Of a DNA stretch of 64,000 nucleotides, positions 20,221-28,624 are shown in pieces; position 1 is the stretch's first letter; each line of letters starts with the position of its first letter. The DNA lies in assembly GCF_021044775.1 (NCBI RefSeq), contig NZ_JAJNOQ010000009.1, positions 1 through 64,000 of the forward strand, in the 5' to 3' direction. Position numbers and translations under genes: made by a program. The notes under the pieces are model-generated. The model made no database searches and was not told the DNA's origin. It was given only the letters and a program-made list of their open reading frames with translations. This DNA comes from Paraeggerthella hominis (GTDB lineage Bacteria; Actinomycetota; Coriobacteriia; Coriobacteriales; Eggerthellaceae).

Positions 20221-20871
20221 ATGGAACAGACAGCGAAAAACACCCCGAAAGCTCAGGGCGGGGCCGAGTCGCGAAGATGGGGCGTTAAGGAAGTGGTGAC
20301 CGCGGTGCTGTTCAGCGCCTTGATCATCGTGATTCAGATTTCGATTGCTGCCATCAGCACGATCAACATCGATGTATCGATGGTTGCCAGCACGGCCATT
20401 TCCTCATTTGCCGTCGCGCCTTTGTACTTCCTCATGATCATGAGGGTCAACCGCTTCGGCACCACGATATTCCTTGCGGGTTTGACTTCGTTGGCGTTTT
20501 GCTTGATGGGCAATTACTGGTACATGATCCCGTTTTACTTTGCCGGCGGCTTGATCATCGAACTGCTGTTTTTGCGCACGCCCGCTCTTCGGTCGAAGCC
20601 CAATTGCGTGGTGGGGGCGTGGACGACGTACAGCTCTTTGTACGTTCTGTCGTCCATTATTCCCATATATGTGAATTTGACCGCCTACATCCAAGAAACG
20701 CTGGAAGTCCGGCAAGTGGGGCAGGCGTACATCGACGCGTACCTTAAGTACTATACAAGCTGGGAGTGGCTGGTCGGCATTGTGGCGATCACCGCAATCG
20801 GAGGATTGCTGGGCGCGCTTGTGGGCAAGCGCCTTATGAAGAAGCACTTTGCGAAGGCGGGTGCTATCTAG
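20221..20871 (+). CDS. MptD-family ECF transporter S component
   Basis: 216 aa, six hydrophobic helices (about 27-52, 57-78, 83-103, 108-125, 134-157, 182-203). The substrate-binding S subunit of an energy-coupling factor importer. The segments MVASTAISSFAVAPLYFLM and FCLMGNYWYMIPFYFAGG match the MptD-type group usually found beside exporter-fold ABC pairs. The ATG at 20221 has AGGA upstream, and earlier in-frame ATGs lack one. Substrate unknown. Neighbours suggest a metal chelate, heme or a related cofactor. Confidence 0.85.
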   Translation: MEQTAKNTPKAQGGAESRRWGVKEVVTAVLFSALIIVIQISIAAISTINIDVSMVASTAISSFAVAPLYFLMIMRVNRFGTTIFLAGLTSLAFCLMGNYWYMIPFYFAGGLIIELLFLRTPALRSKPNCVVGAWTTYSSLYVLSSIIPIYVNLTAYIQETLEVRQVGQAYIDAYLKYYTSWEWLVGIVAITAIGGLLGALVGKRLMKKHFAKAGAI

Positions 20872-20872
20872 C

Positions 20873-21628
20873 ATGGAGGGAAATGCTCAAGGCAATCGGT
20901 TCGCTCGTGCGTCGGAGCCGCAGGTCATGCGTCTTGCTCCCGCTTGGAGCGAGGCGGGGTTTGCTATGGGCACCAAGGCCGCGGTGCTGGTTTTGACGGC
21001 GGTTGCGGTTTCGGTTGCGGGCAGTTCGCCGTTCACGCCTTTCCTGACTGGGATTTTGCTGGCCTACCTTGCCGTTGGCGGGCGGGCCGGCATGGCGCTC
21101 AAGCTGCTTGTCGCGTATGCGGTATTGGGCGGGGTGTACCTGCTGCTGGTGTATCTGAACGCCCGGATCTTGGTGTTTTCTCCGGTGCATCTGTATGCCG
21201 GCTTGAACTCGTATCCCGTTATGGTGGCGGCTCTTGCGGTAGCGCTCTCGCCGCCGGGCTTGATAAGCGCTGCGCTGGCAAGGGCGCGCGTTCCCAAGAA
21301 GTTCATCGTGGGCGCGCTTGTTTTGCTGCGATTTCCGCCGACGGTTCGCTCGAGCGTCCATCGTTTGCGCGAGTCGTGCAGAAGGCGCGGCGTGCTTTCG
21401 CTGCGCTGCGTGGCGGGCGATCCTGTTCAGGCGTTCGAGCACGTTCTGGTTCCCCTGATGTTTTCGCTGGTGGATAGCGCGGATCGGCTGTCGTCTTCGG
21501 CTGTTGCTCGTGCGGCCGAGGCTCCGACGCGGCGAACGAGTTACTATCGCAGCCCCGTGAAGCTTGCGGATGCGGCGTGTTTGGTTGTGTTCACGGCGGC
21601 GATTGCCGCCTATGTTTGGCTTTCGTGA
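20873..21628 (+). CDS. ECF transporter transmembrane component T
   Basis: 251 aa. Membrane segments around residues 30-48, 52-70, 76-98, 110-130 and 230-250, and the coupling-helix region that docks on the ATPases (RARVPKKF, then RFPPTVRSSVHRLRESCRRRG). The ATG at 20873 begins 1 nt after the S-component stop, with AAGGCGGG upstream. It should form the EcfT scaffold between the S component and the fused ATPase encoded 9 nt downstream. Confidence 0.88.
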   Translation: MEGNAQGNRFARASEPQVMRLAPAWSEAGFAMGTKAAVLVLTAVAVSVAGSSPFTPFLTGILLAYLAVGGRAGMALKLLVAYAVLGGVYLLLVYLNARILVFSPVHLYAGLNSYPVMVAALAVALSPPGLISAALARARVPKKFIVGALVLLRFPPTVRSSVHRLRESCRRRGVLSLRCVAGDPVQAFEHVLVPLMFSLVDSADRLSSSAVARAAEAPTRRTSYYRSPVKLADAACLVVFTAAIAAYVWLS

Positions 21629-21637
21629 GGAGCGTGG

Positions 21638-23116
21638 ATGAGGATGCAGGAAGATCCTATTGCGCAGCTTGTGCAGGTGCGCTTTTCGTATCTTGATGCG
21701 CCCGAGACGCTTCACGGCGTGGACTTGAGCGTGAAGCCCGGGGAATGCGTGGTGCTGATGGGCGCATCGGGCAGCGGGAAGACGACGGTCGTGCGAATTC
21801 TGAACGGGCTGGCCGGAGGGTACTATCGTGGGGACGTTTCCGGCGAGGTGTTCCTGGGCGGCCGTTTTGCGGGCGATCTTGCGGCTTGGCAGCGATCCGA
21901 GCTGGTTGGCAGCGTGTTCCAGGACCCGGCGACCCAGTTTTTCTCCAGCCAGCTTGCCGGAGAGGTTGCGTTCGGCTGCGAGAACATCGGGTATCCCCAC
22001 GCCGAAGTGGTGAGCCGAACCGACGCGGCTATTCGGCGCTTGGGGCTGAACGATCTGCGCAGGATTCCCGTGGATCAGCTTTCGAGCGGGCAGAAGCAGC
22101 GCGTGGCCATTGCGTCTGCTTTGGCTCCTGCGCCGCGCATCGTTGCTATGGACGAGCCGTCCGCCAACCTTGACGAAGCTGCCGCCCAAGAGCTGGGCGC
22201 CGTATTGATGGACTTGAAGCGGCAAGGGTACGCGCTGGTGGTGGCGGAGCATCGCATTGCCTATCTGATGGATTGCGCCGATCGGTTCTGCTATATGGAG
22301 CACGGGGAAATGAAGGCGGTGCTCTCGCGATCGGACGTGTTGGGCATGTCCGATGCCGAGCGCGCTGCGATGGGCGTGCGCAGCCCGACTCCCGTGCGGC
22401 GCCCTCTTTTGCATGCACCCGGCTTCGAGGCGGAGGATTCTTCGACCGTGCGTTCGGAAGAGGCTTCGAAGGGTGCACGTCCAGTGCCGGAACCGGCTGT
22501 GTTGGACGTGCGCGACTTAACGGTTTCCCGCGGAAGGAAGGTCCTTTTTTCGGGAGCTTGCTTCGAGGTGCGTTCGGGGCAGATTCTTGCGCTTACGGGG
22601 AGCAACGGCGTGGGGAAGACCAGCCTTGCTCAGGTTGTGGTTGGGCTGCGGCGACCCGATGCAGGCGAGGTGCGCATAGGCGGCGCGGCGCTTTCCCGGC
22701 GAAGATTGCGCGAACGGGTTTGGTACAGCCCTAACGACGTGAGCATGGAGTTCTTTGCGGCGCGCGTTGACCAGGAGCTGCTGCTGTTCGTTGAGAAAAG
22801 CGAAGAGCGCGCGGCGTATGCCGAGCGCATACTCGAGCGGTTGGGCCTCGATGGGCTCCGGGACCGTCATCCTGCTTCGTTGTCGGGCGGGCAGAAGCAG
22901 CGATTGTCCATTGCGTGCGGGTTGGTTTCGCGTCGATCGGTGCTCATGCTGGATGAGCCTACCAGCGGCCTGGATGCTGTCAGCATGCGCAAACTGGCCG
23001 ATGCTTTGCGATGCGCGGCCGACGAGGGCGCTGCGGTTGTGGTGGTGACGCACGACAACGAGTTCATGCGCGCGTGCTGCACGCATCGGTTCGACCTGGA
23101 AGGGCTGGTTGCGTAA
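21638..23116 (+). CDS. Fused duplicated ECF ATPase (EcfA1-EcfA2)
   Basis: 492 aa containing two complete ABC domains in one chain. The first has Walker A GASGSGKTT near residue 41, signature LSSGQKQR near 148 and Walker B IVAMDEPSANLD. The second has GSNGVGKTS near 324, LSGGQKQR near 414 and VLMLDEPTSGLD. A charged linker of about 50 residues joins them. In most ECF systems these are two proteins, and fusion is known in some lineages. GAGGAG precedes the ATG. This is the last gene of the cluster. No terminator with a T run is visible in the next 130 nt. Confidence 0.92.
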   Translation: MRMQEDPIAQLVQVRFSYLDAPETLHGVDLSVKPGECVVLMGASGSGKTTVVRILNGLAGGYYRGDVSGEVFLGGRFAGDLAAWQRSELVGSVFQDPATQFFSSQLAGEVAFGCENIGYPHAEVVSRTDAAIRRLGLNDLRRIPVDQLSSGQKQRVAIASALAPAPRIVAMDEPSANLDEAAAQELGAVLMDLKRQGYALVVAEHRIAYLMDCADRFCYMEHGEMKAVLSRSDVLGMSDAERAAMGVRSPTPVRRPLLHAPGFEAEDSSTVRSEEASKGARPVPEPAVLDVRDLTVSRGRKVLFSGACFEVRSGQILALTGSNGVGKTSLAQVVVGLRRPDAGEVRIGGAALSRRRLRERVWYSPNDVSMEFFAARVDQELLLFVEKSEERAAYAERILERLGLDGLRDRHPASLSGGQKQRLSIACGLVSRRSVLMLDEPTSGLDAVSMRKLADALRCAADEGAAVVVVTHDNEFMRACCTHRFDLEGLVA

Positions 23117-23337
23117 GGCTTGCTGTCGACCCGGGGATGGGGGCGGGCTGTGGTTGAGCAGCGAGCGGAGCGGGCGCTGCCGGGAGTTTGGGGTTTGGGC
23201 TGCGAACCGACCTTCGTCGGCGCTGCGTTCCTCCCTTGTGCGCATGTTGTGAAGCGCATAGCAAAATGGCATAGATGCAGTATCATATCCGCAAGACCTT
23301 ATCAGTAATCAATATCATTAGTGGATAGGAGCTCAGC
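23117..23337 (+). other. Intergenic region carrying the ahpC promoter
   Basis: 221 nt. The first 110 nt are GC-rich and featureless. The second half turns AT-rich. It holds a candidate promoter (TTGTGA 23247-23252, 17 nt, CATAGA 23270-23275) and a 21-nt imperfect palindrome at 23304-23324. Confidence 0.6.
23304..23324. promoter_or_regulatory. Candidate PerR/Fur-type operator before ahpC
   Basis: A 21-nt imperfect palindrome, symmetric at 16 positions, with arms CAGTAAT and ATTAGTG around an AT-rich core. It lies just before the ahpC ribosome site, 14 nt from the ATG. PerR-type sites are AT-rich and control ahpC in many Gram-positive bacteria, but no PerR gene is in view. Confidence 0.45.
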
Positions 23338-23901
23338 ATGTCTATGATCAACAAAGAGGTAGCCGATTTCAGCGTGCAGGCGTTTCAGGATGGCGAATTC
23401 AAGACGGTGACCAAGGGTGACGTCCTGGGCAAGTGGAGCGTGTTCTTCTTCTACCCGGCCGACTTCACGTTCGTGTGTCCCACCGAGCTTGAGGACCTGG
23501 CCAACAAGTACGACGAGTTCAAGGCCGCCGGGTGCGAGATCTACTCCGTTTCCACGGACACCCATTTCGTGCATAAGGCGTGGCACGACGCTTCCGAGCG
23601 TATTCAGAAGATCCAGTACCCCATGCTGGCCGACCCGACGCATGCCCTGGCGCGCGACTTCGAGGTGCTTATCGAAGAGGACGGCCTGGCCGAGCGCGGA
23701 AGCTTCATCGTGAACCCCGACGGCAAGATCGTCGCGTACGAAGTGACCGCGGGCAACGTGGGCCGCAACGCCGACGAGCTGTTCCGTCGCGTGCAGGCCA
23801 GCCAGTTCGTGGCCGAGCACGGCGACGAGGTGTGCCCTGCGAAGTGGCAACCCGGCGCTGAAACGCTCAAGCCCAGCTTGGACCTGGTCGGTCAGCTGTA
23901 G
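23338..23901 (+). CDS. ahpC: Alkyl hydroperoxide reductase subunit C (typical 2-Cys peroxiredoxin)
   Basis: 187 aa, full length. Peroxidatic Cys47 in FTFVCPTE and resolving Cys166 in EVCPAKW. It reduces hydrogen peroxide and organic peroxides in the cytoplasm, with electrons from the flavoprotein encoded 11 nt downstream. GATAGGAGCTC provides the ribosome site. The promoter region has an AT-rich palindrome suggesting peroxide- or metal-responsive control. Confidence 0.97.
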   Translation: MSMINKEVADFSVQAFQDGEFKTVTKGDVLGKWSVFFFYPADFTFVCPTELEDLANKYDEFKAAGCEIYSVSTDTHFVHKAWHDASERIQKIQYPMLADPTHALARDFEVLIEEDGLAERGSFIVNPDGKIVAYEVTAGNVGRNADELFRRVQASQFVAEHGDEVCPAKWQPGAETLKPSLDLVGQL

Positions 23902-23912
23902 TTCTTCCGAAT

Positions 23913-25553
23913 ATGGCGAACGAGCAGACGCTTTACGACGCCGTCATCGTTGGCGGTGGGCCTGCGGGGCTCACCGCCGCGTTGTACCTGGCCCGGGCCC
24001 GCTACCGGGTGATCGTCGTCGAGCAAGACCATTTTGGCGGGCAGATAACCATTACCTCGGAGATCGTGAACTATCCTGGCGTGCCGAGCTCGAGCGGCAA
24101 GGAGCTTGCGGAGTCCATGCGCAGCCAAGCCGAAGCGTTCGGCGCGGAGTTCTTGCTGGCCGAGGCGGTGGGCGTTGATCTGGAAGGCGACGTGAAAACC
24201 GTGCGCACCACGCGCGGCGACCTGCAGTGCTTTGCCGTGCTGCTTGCCACGGGCGCGCATCCTCGTCGCGTGGGCTTTGCGGGCGAAGACGCGTTCCAAG
24301 GGCGCGGGGTGGCGTACTGCGCCACCTGCGACGGCGAGTTCTTCCAGGACAAGGAAGTGTTCGTGGTGGGCGGCGGCTACGCGGCCGCCGAGGAGGGCGT
24401 GTTTCTGACCAAGTACGCGACGCACGTGACCATCCTCATGGTTACGGATGATTTCACCTGTGCCTCTTCGGTTGCCGACGAGGCGCGTGCCCATGACAAG
24501 ATAACGGTGCTGCCCCATACGCAGCTGGAGGAAGTTTCGGGTGACGACGCCGTTCGGTGCGTGCGCTATCGCGACGCTGCAACCGGCGAGGTGACGAAGC
24601 GTTGCGCCTCCGAGGGCGATTCGTTCGGCGTGTTCGTGTTCGCCGGATACGAGCCTGCAACCGAGCTGGTGCGCGAGGCGGCGGAGGTTGACGAATTCGG
24701 CTACATCGTGACCGACCGATCGCAGCGCACGAGCGTCGAGGGCTTGTACGCTGCAGGCGACGTGTGCGTAAAGGCGCTGCGCCAAGTGGTTACGGCTACG
24801 GGCGAGGCTGCGCTTGCCGCCACGGAAATGGAGCGCTACGTGGCCGCGATGCAGGAGCGGACGGGCTTGGTTCCCGTGCGGCCCGATCGTGCGACGGCAC
24901 GGGCGGCAAGCTTGCCCGTTGCCGCGAATGCGTCTCAAGAGGGCGGCGGCCTGTTCGACCAGGCGGCTCGCGCGCAGTTGGATGCGGTGTTCGGGCGCAT
25001 GGAGAGCTCGCTTGTGCTGCGTCTTTCGCTAGGCGAAGGCGCTGCGTCCGAAGAGCTTCGAGCTTACATGGAGGAGCTTGCGCGTTTGACGGACAAGCTG
25101 TCGGTCGAGGTGAGCGAGGATGCGGGTGAAGAGGCCGAAGCCCCGTGCGTGCGGGTGCATCGGGCGGACGGGACTGCGACGGGCCTGGCGTTCCACGGCG
25201 TTCCCGGAGGCCACGAGTTCACCTCGTTCGTGTTGGGCTTGTACAACGCCGCGGGTCCGGGGCAGCCTATCGACGACGAGTCGCGCGAGGCTATCGCGGC
25301 GATCTCTCGGCCGATCGACCTGAAGGTGCTGGTTTCGCTTTCGTGCACGATGTGCCCGGACGCGGTGGTGGCCGCGCAGCGTATCGCGGCGGAGAACCCT
25401 CACGTGCGCGCGGATGTGTACGATTTGAACCACTTCCCGGACTTGAAGGAGCGCTTCAACGTAATGAGCGTGCCGTGCGTCGTGATGAACGACGGCGAAC
25501 GCGTGAGCTTCGGCAAGAAGAACCTGGGGACTCTGCTCGACTTGGTGGGCTAG
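23913..25553 (+). CDS. ahpF: AhpF-like peroxiredoxin reductase with permuted domain order
   Basis: 546 aa. Residues 1-310 are a thioredoxin-reductase-type flavoprotein: FAD motif GGGPAGL at 14-20, redox pair CATC (Cys136/Cys139), NAD(P)H motif GGGYAAAEEG near 173, second FAD motif YAAGDVC near 285. Residues about 350-546 resemble the two-thioredoxin-fold module of AhpF, with an active CTMC at Cys478/Cys481. In classical AhpF that module is at the N-terminus. Here it is C-terminal. It should pass electrons from NAD(P)H through FAD, CATC and CTMC to AhpC. There is no clear Shine-Dalgarno, so it is probably coupled to ahpC. Residues 310-350 form an Ala-rich linker. Confidence 0.9.
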   Translation: MANEQTLYDAVIVGGGPAGLTAALYLARARYRVIVVEQDHFGGQITITSEIVNYPGVPSSSGKELAESMRSQAEAFGAEFLLAEAVGVDLEGDVKTVRTTRGDLQCFAVLLATGAHPRRVGFAGEDAFQGRGVAYCATCDGEFFQDKEVFVVGGGYAAAEEGVFLTKYATHVTILMVTDDFTCASSVADEARAHDKITVLPHTQLEEVSGDDAVRCVRYRDAATGEVTKRCASEGDSFGVFVFAGYEPATELVREAAEVDEFGYIVTDRSQRTSVEGLYAAGDVCVKALRQVVTATGEAALAATEMERYVAAMQERTGLVPVRPDRATARAASLPVAANASQEGGGLFDQAARAQLDAVFGRMESSLVLRLSLGEGAASEELRAYMEELARLTDKLSVEVSEDAGEEAEAPCVRVHRADGTATGLAFHGVPGGHEFTSFVLGLYNAAGPGQPIDDESREAIAAISRPIDLKVLVSLSCTMCPDAVVAAQRIAAENPHVRADVYDLNHFPDLKERFNVMSVPCVVMNDGERVSFGKKNLGTLLDLVG

Positions 25554-25566
25554 TCGGCAGGCGGGG

Positions 25567-25629
25567 CGACCCGACCGTGATCTGCGCTCTGGCAACGGGC
25601 TCGTCGGAGCGCAGATCACGGTCGGGTCG
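25567..25629 (+). terminator. Long perfect hairpin after ahpF
   Basis: A 23-bp perfect inverted repeat (25567-25589 with 25607-25629) around a 17-nt loop, 13 nt after the ahpF stop. Only TTGTG follows, so it is not a textbook T-tract terminator. It probably ends the ahpCF transcript or protects its 3' end. Confidence 0.7.
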
Positions 25630-25772
25630 TTGTGCTTTGGGCAGAGACATGCGGGAAAGGGTGCGATTTTGGCGCTCCACCTGGAGGATCGGCCAGCTCA
25701 ACGTTCGATTTTCTTCGCGGGCCCTTCGGATCCTCGTCGCACCGATAGCGTGTGTTGCCTATTCGTTCCCCA

Positions 25773-25797
25773 ATATGTTGTGATTTTAGCAACATAT
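25773..25797. promoter_or_regulatory. Inverted repeat upstream of nrdA (candidate NrdR site)
   Basis: ATATGTTG (25773-25780) and CAACATAT (25790-25797) form a perfect 8-bp inverted repeat, 50-75 nt before the nrdA ATG, in an AT-rich pocket. NrdR normally controls nrd operons through paired AT-rich palindromes. The spacing here is not the canonical NrdR layout, so the assignment is tentative. Confidence 0.45.
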
Positions 25798-25848
25798 CGT
25801 GCTAGGATGGATGTTCCAACCGCAAGAGTGCAAAGGACACGGACCATC

Positions 25849-28380
25849 ATGCAGATTTCCAAACGCAACGGCACGACGGAGCCGTACGACGCCGGCAAGA
25901 TCAAGCGCGCCATGGGCGCGGCGTTCCGCAGCGTGGGCAGCGCTTTGACCGATGACGAGGCGGTGCGTCTCGTGGCGAACGTCGAACGCGCTATGGAGGC
26001 CGTTTCTCGCGACGGCGCCGTTGCCGTTGAAGACGTGCAGGACTTGGTGGAGCGCGCTCTTATGGAGGCCAATTATTACCAAGAGCTGAAAAGCTACATC
26101 CTGTATCGCGAAGAGCGCGCGCGCAAACGGATGGCGCGCGAGAAGCTGTGCGCGCAGCTCGCGGGCGTTTCCGGCTTGGCCGAGGCGCTTGCCGCCGCGC
26201 AAAAAGAGTTTCCCGAGGAGGAATACGAGCTTGCGCATTTGCAGGCGAAGTTCCAGTCGTTCGCGAAGCCCGAGGCTTCGGACGACCAGAAGCTTGCCAT
26301 GCTCATCAAGGCGGCGGTCGAGCTGACCACGCAGGAGGCTCCGCGGTGGGAGATGATCGCCGCGCGCCTGCTCATGCTTCAATTCGAGCGTGCGCTTGCC
26401 GAGCGCATGGCCGTGCGCCGCATTGACGGCTTCGCGCAAAAGGTCGCCTACCTTGCGGAAGAGGGCCTGTACGGCGACTATATCCTGCAAAGCTACACGC
26501 CGGCCGAGCTGGACGAAGCCGCGGCGTTCATCGATCTTCGCCGCAACGACCTGTTCACGTACGCGGGTTTGCAGCTGCTGCTTGATCGCTACGTCATTCG
26601 CACCCATCAAGGCGCGCCGCTCGAATCGCCGCAAGAGATGTTTTTGGGCATTGCGCTGCACCTGGCTATGAAGGAGCGCGTGGAGGACCGCATGCAGTGG
26701 GTGCGTCGGTTTTACGACATGCTGTCTACGCTCAAGGTGACCATGGCTACGCCCACGTTGTCGAACGCGCGCAAGCCGTTTCATCAGCTGTCGTCGTGCT
26801 TTATCGATACGGTGCCCGACAGTTTGGACGGCATCTACCGCAGCATCGACAACTTCGCGAAGGTGAGCAAGTACGGCGGCGGAATGGGCTTGTACTTCGG
26901 CAAGGTGCGCGCTTCGGGCAGCGCCATACGCGGGTTCGACGGTGCGGCCGGCGGCGTTATCCGGTGGATTCGCCTGGCCAACGATACGGCGGTGGCGGTC
27001 GATCAGCTGGGCATGCGCCAGGGCGCCGTGGCGGTGTACCTGGATGCGTGGCATCGCGATCTGCCGGAGTTTCTTGCGTTGCGCACGAACAACGGCGATG
27101 ATCGCATGAAGGCGCACGACGTGTTCCCGGCCGTGTGCTATCCCGACTACTTTTGGCAGCAGGCGCGCGATAACATCGAAGGCGACTGGTATCTCATGTG
27201 CCCGCACGAGATTCTTGCGGTGAAGGGCTACGCGCTGGAGGACTGCTTCGGCGAGGAATGGACGCGCAAGTACTTGGAATGCGTGGCCGACGCGCGCATC
27301 AAGAAGCGGGTCATTCCCATCAAGGACGTCATCCGGCTGATCATCAAGAGCGCGGTGGAAACGGGAACGCCGTTCACGTTCAACCGCGATGCGGTGAACC
27401 GAGCGAACCCGAACAAGCATCGGGGCGTGATCTATTGCAGCAACCTGTGCACCGAGATCGCGCAGAACATGGAGGCCATCGAGCAGATCGAGCAGCGCAT
27501 CGAAGACGTTGACGGCCAGCAGGTGGTAGTGACGGTGACGAAGCCCGGAGCGTTTGTGGTGTGCAACCTGGCAAGCTTGTCGCTGGGGCATATCGACATG
27601 GACGATGCGCGCGAATTGACGCAGATCACCGAGAGCGCGGTGCGCGCGCTGGACAACGTCATCGACCTCAACTTCTTCCCGGTGCCGTACGCGCAGATCA
27701 GCAACCGCCAGTACCGACCCGTGGGCTTGGGCGTGAGCGGCTACCATCATCTGCTGGCGAAAAACGGCATTCGATGGGAAAGCGAGGAGCATCTGGCGTT
27801 CGCTGATCGCGTGTTCGGCGACGTGCACTACGCTGCGGTGCGCGCCAGCTGCGCCATCGCGCAGGAAAAGGGCTCGTACGAGTTCTTCGAGGGGAGCGGT
27901 TGGCAGACGGGCGAGTATTTTCTCGACAGGGGCTTGACCGACGGGCGCTGGGCGGACCTTGCGCGCGACGTAGCCGAGCACGGTGTGCGCAACGGCTACC
28001 TTCTGGCCGTGGCGCCCACCAGTTCCACGAGCATCATTGCCGGTACCACGGCGGGACTTGATCCGGTTATGAACCGCTACTTTTTGGAGGAGAAGAAAAA
28101 CGGGCTCATGCCGCGCGTTGCGCCCGAGCTGTCGGTGGACACGTTCTGGTATTACAAGAACGCCCATCTTATCGATCAGACGTGGTCGGTGCGCGCGTGC
28201 GGCGCGCGTCAGCGCCATATCGACCAAGCGCAGAGCATGAACTTGTACATCACGAACGAGTACACGTTCCGCCGCGTGCTCGACCTGTATCTTCTGGCTT
28301 GGGAAGAGGGCGTGAAAACCATCTACTACGTGCGTTCGAAGAGCTTGGAAGTGGAAGAGTGCGAAGCGTGCTCGTCGTGA
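25849..28380 (+). CDS. nrdA: Class I ribonucleoside-diphosphate reductase, alpha subunit
   Basis: 843 aa. It reduces ribonucleotides to deoxyribonucleotides. N-terminal ATP-cone (residues 1-90, MQISKRNGTTEPYDAGKI) for dATP feedback. Catalytic barrel with LSSCFIDT, the SKYGGGMGLYFGKVRASGS loop, NLCTEI and APTSSTSIIAG. Two tyrosines for radical transfer in TIYYVRS and a C-terminal CEACSS thiol pair for re-reduction. ATG 25849 begins exactly at the ATP-cone. An in-frame ATG at 25807 is possible. It is followed after 244 nt of structured spacer by nrdB. Confidence 0.95.
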   Translation: MQISKRNGTTEPYDAGKIKRAMGAAFRSVGSALTDDEAVRLVANVERAMEAVSRDGAVAVEDVQDLVERALMEANYYQELKSYILYREERARKRMAREKLCAQLAGVSGLAEALAAAQKEFPEEEYELAHLQAKFQSFAKPEASDDQKLAMLIKAAVELTTQEAPRWEMIAARLLMLQFERALAERMAVRRIDGFAQKVAYLAEEGLYGDYILQSYTPAELDEAAAFIDLRRNDLFTYAGLQLLLDRYVIRTHQGAPLESPQEMFLGIALHLAMKERVEDRMQWVRRFYDMLSTLKVTMATPTLSNARKPFHQLSSCFIDTVPDSLDGIYRSIDNFAKVSKYGGGMGLYFGKVRASGSAIRGFDGAAGGVIRWIRLANDTAVAVDQLGMRQGAVAVYLDAWHRDLPEFLALRTNNGDDRMKAHDVFPAVCYPDYFWQQARDNIEGDWYLMCPHEILAVKGYALEDCFGEEWTRKYLECVADARIKKRVIPIKDVIRLIIKSAVETGTPFTFNRDAVNRANPNKHRGVIYCSNLCTEIAQNMEAIEQIEQRIEDVDGQQVVVTVTKPGAFVVCNLASLSLGHIDMDDARELTQITESAVRALDNVIDLNFFPVPYAQISNRQYRPVGLGVSGYHHLLAKNGIRWESEEHLAFADRVFGDVHYAAVRASCAIAQEKGSYEFFEGSGWQTGEYFLDRGLTDGRWADLARDVAEHGVRNGYLLAVAPTSSTSIIAGTTAGLDPVMNRYFLEEKKNGLMPRVAPELSVDTFWYYKNAHLIDQTWSVRACGARQRHIDQAQSMNLYITNEYTFRRVLDLYLLAWEEGVKTIYYVRSKSLEVEECEACSS

Positions 28381-28624
28381 TGGTTCCGTCGGCCTGTCGG
28401 CCGCCGGAACCTGCCGACAGGCTGCGCCGCGAAGCAAGTCCCCGAAGGGGGCGGGGCGCCCTGGTACCCGATCTCGCGGCGAGACCGAGGCCTCGCGTAC
28501 CGAAGTACGCTTCGCCCTCGCTCTCCCCACGATCTCGGGCACCCTGGTGCCCCTCGCTGACCTACTGCGCCAACCTGCGCGTTTGATATGCGCCCTGCGG
28601 GCGCATGGAAGGAGATAGCCTGCA
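28381..28624 (+). other. Structured spacer between nrdA and nrdB
   Basis: 244 nt without a gene but with several compact palindromes: 28392-28400 with 28414-28422 (9 bp), the competing 28382-28388 with 28405-28411 (7 bp), 28495-28500 with 28505-28510 (CGAA tetraloop), 28537-28542 with 28547-28552, and 28588-28595 with 28599-28606 ending 2 nt before the AAGGAG ribosome site of nrdB. No T-run terminator or promoter is obvious. It may set the nrdA:nrdB ratio through processing or translation. Confidence 0.6.
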
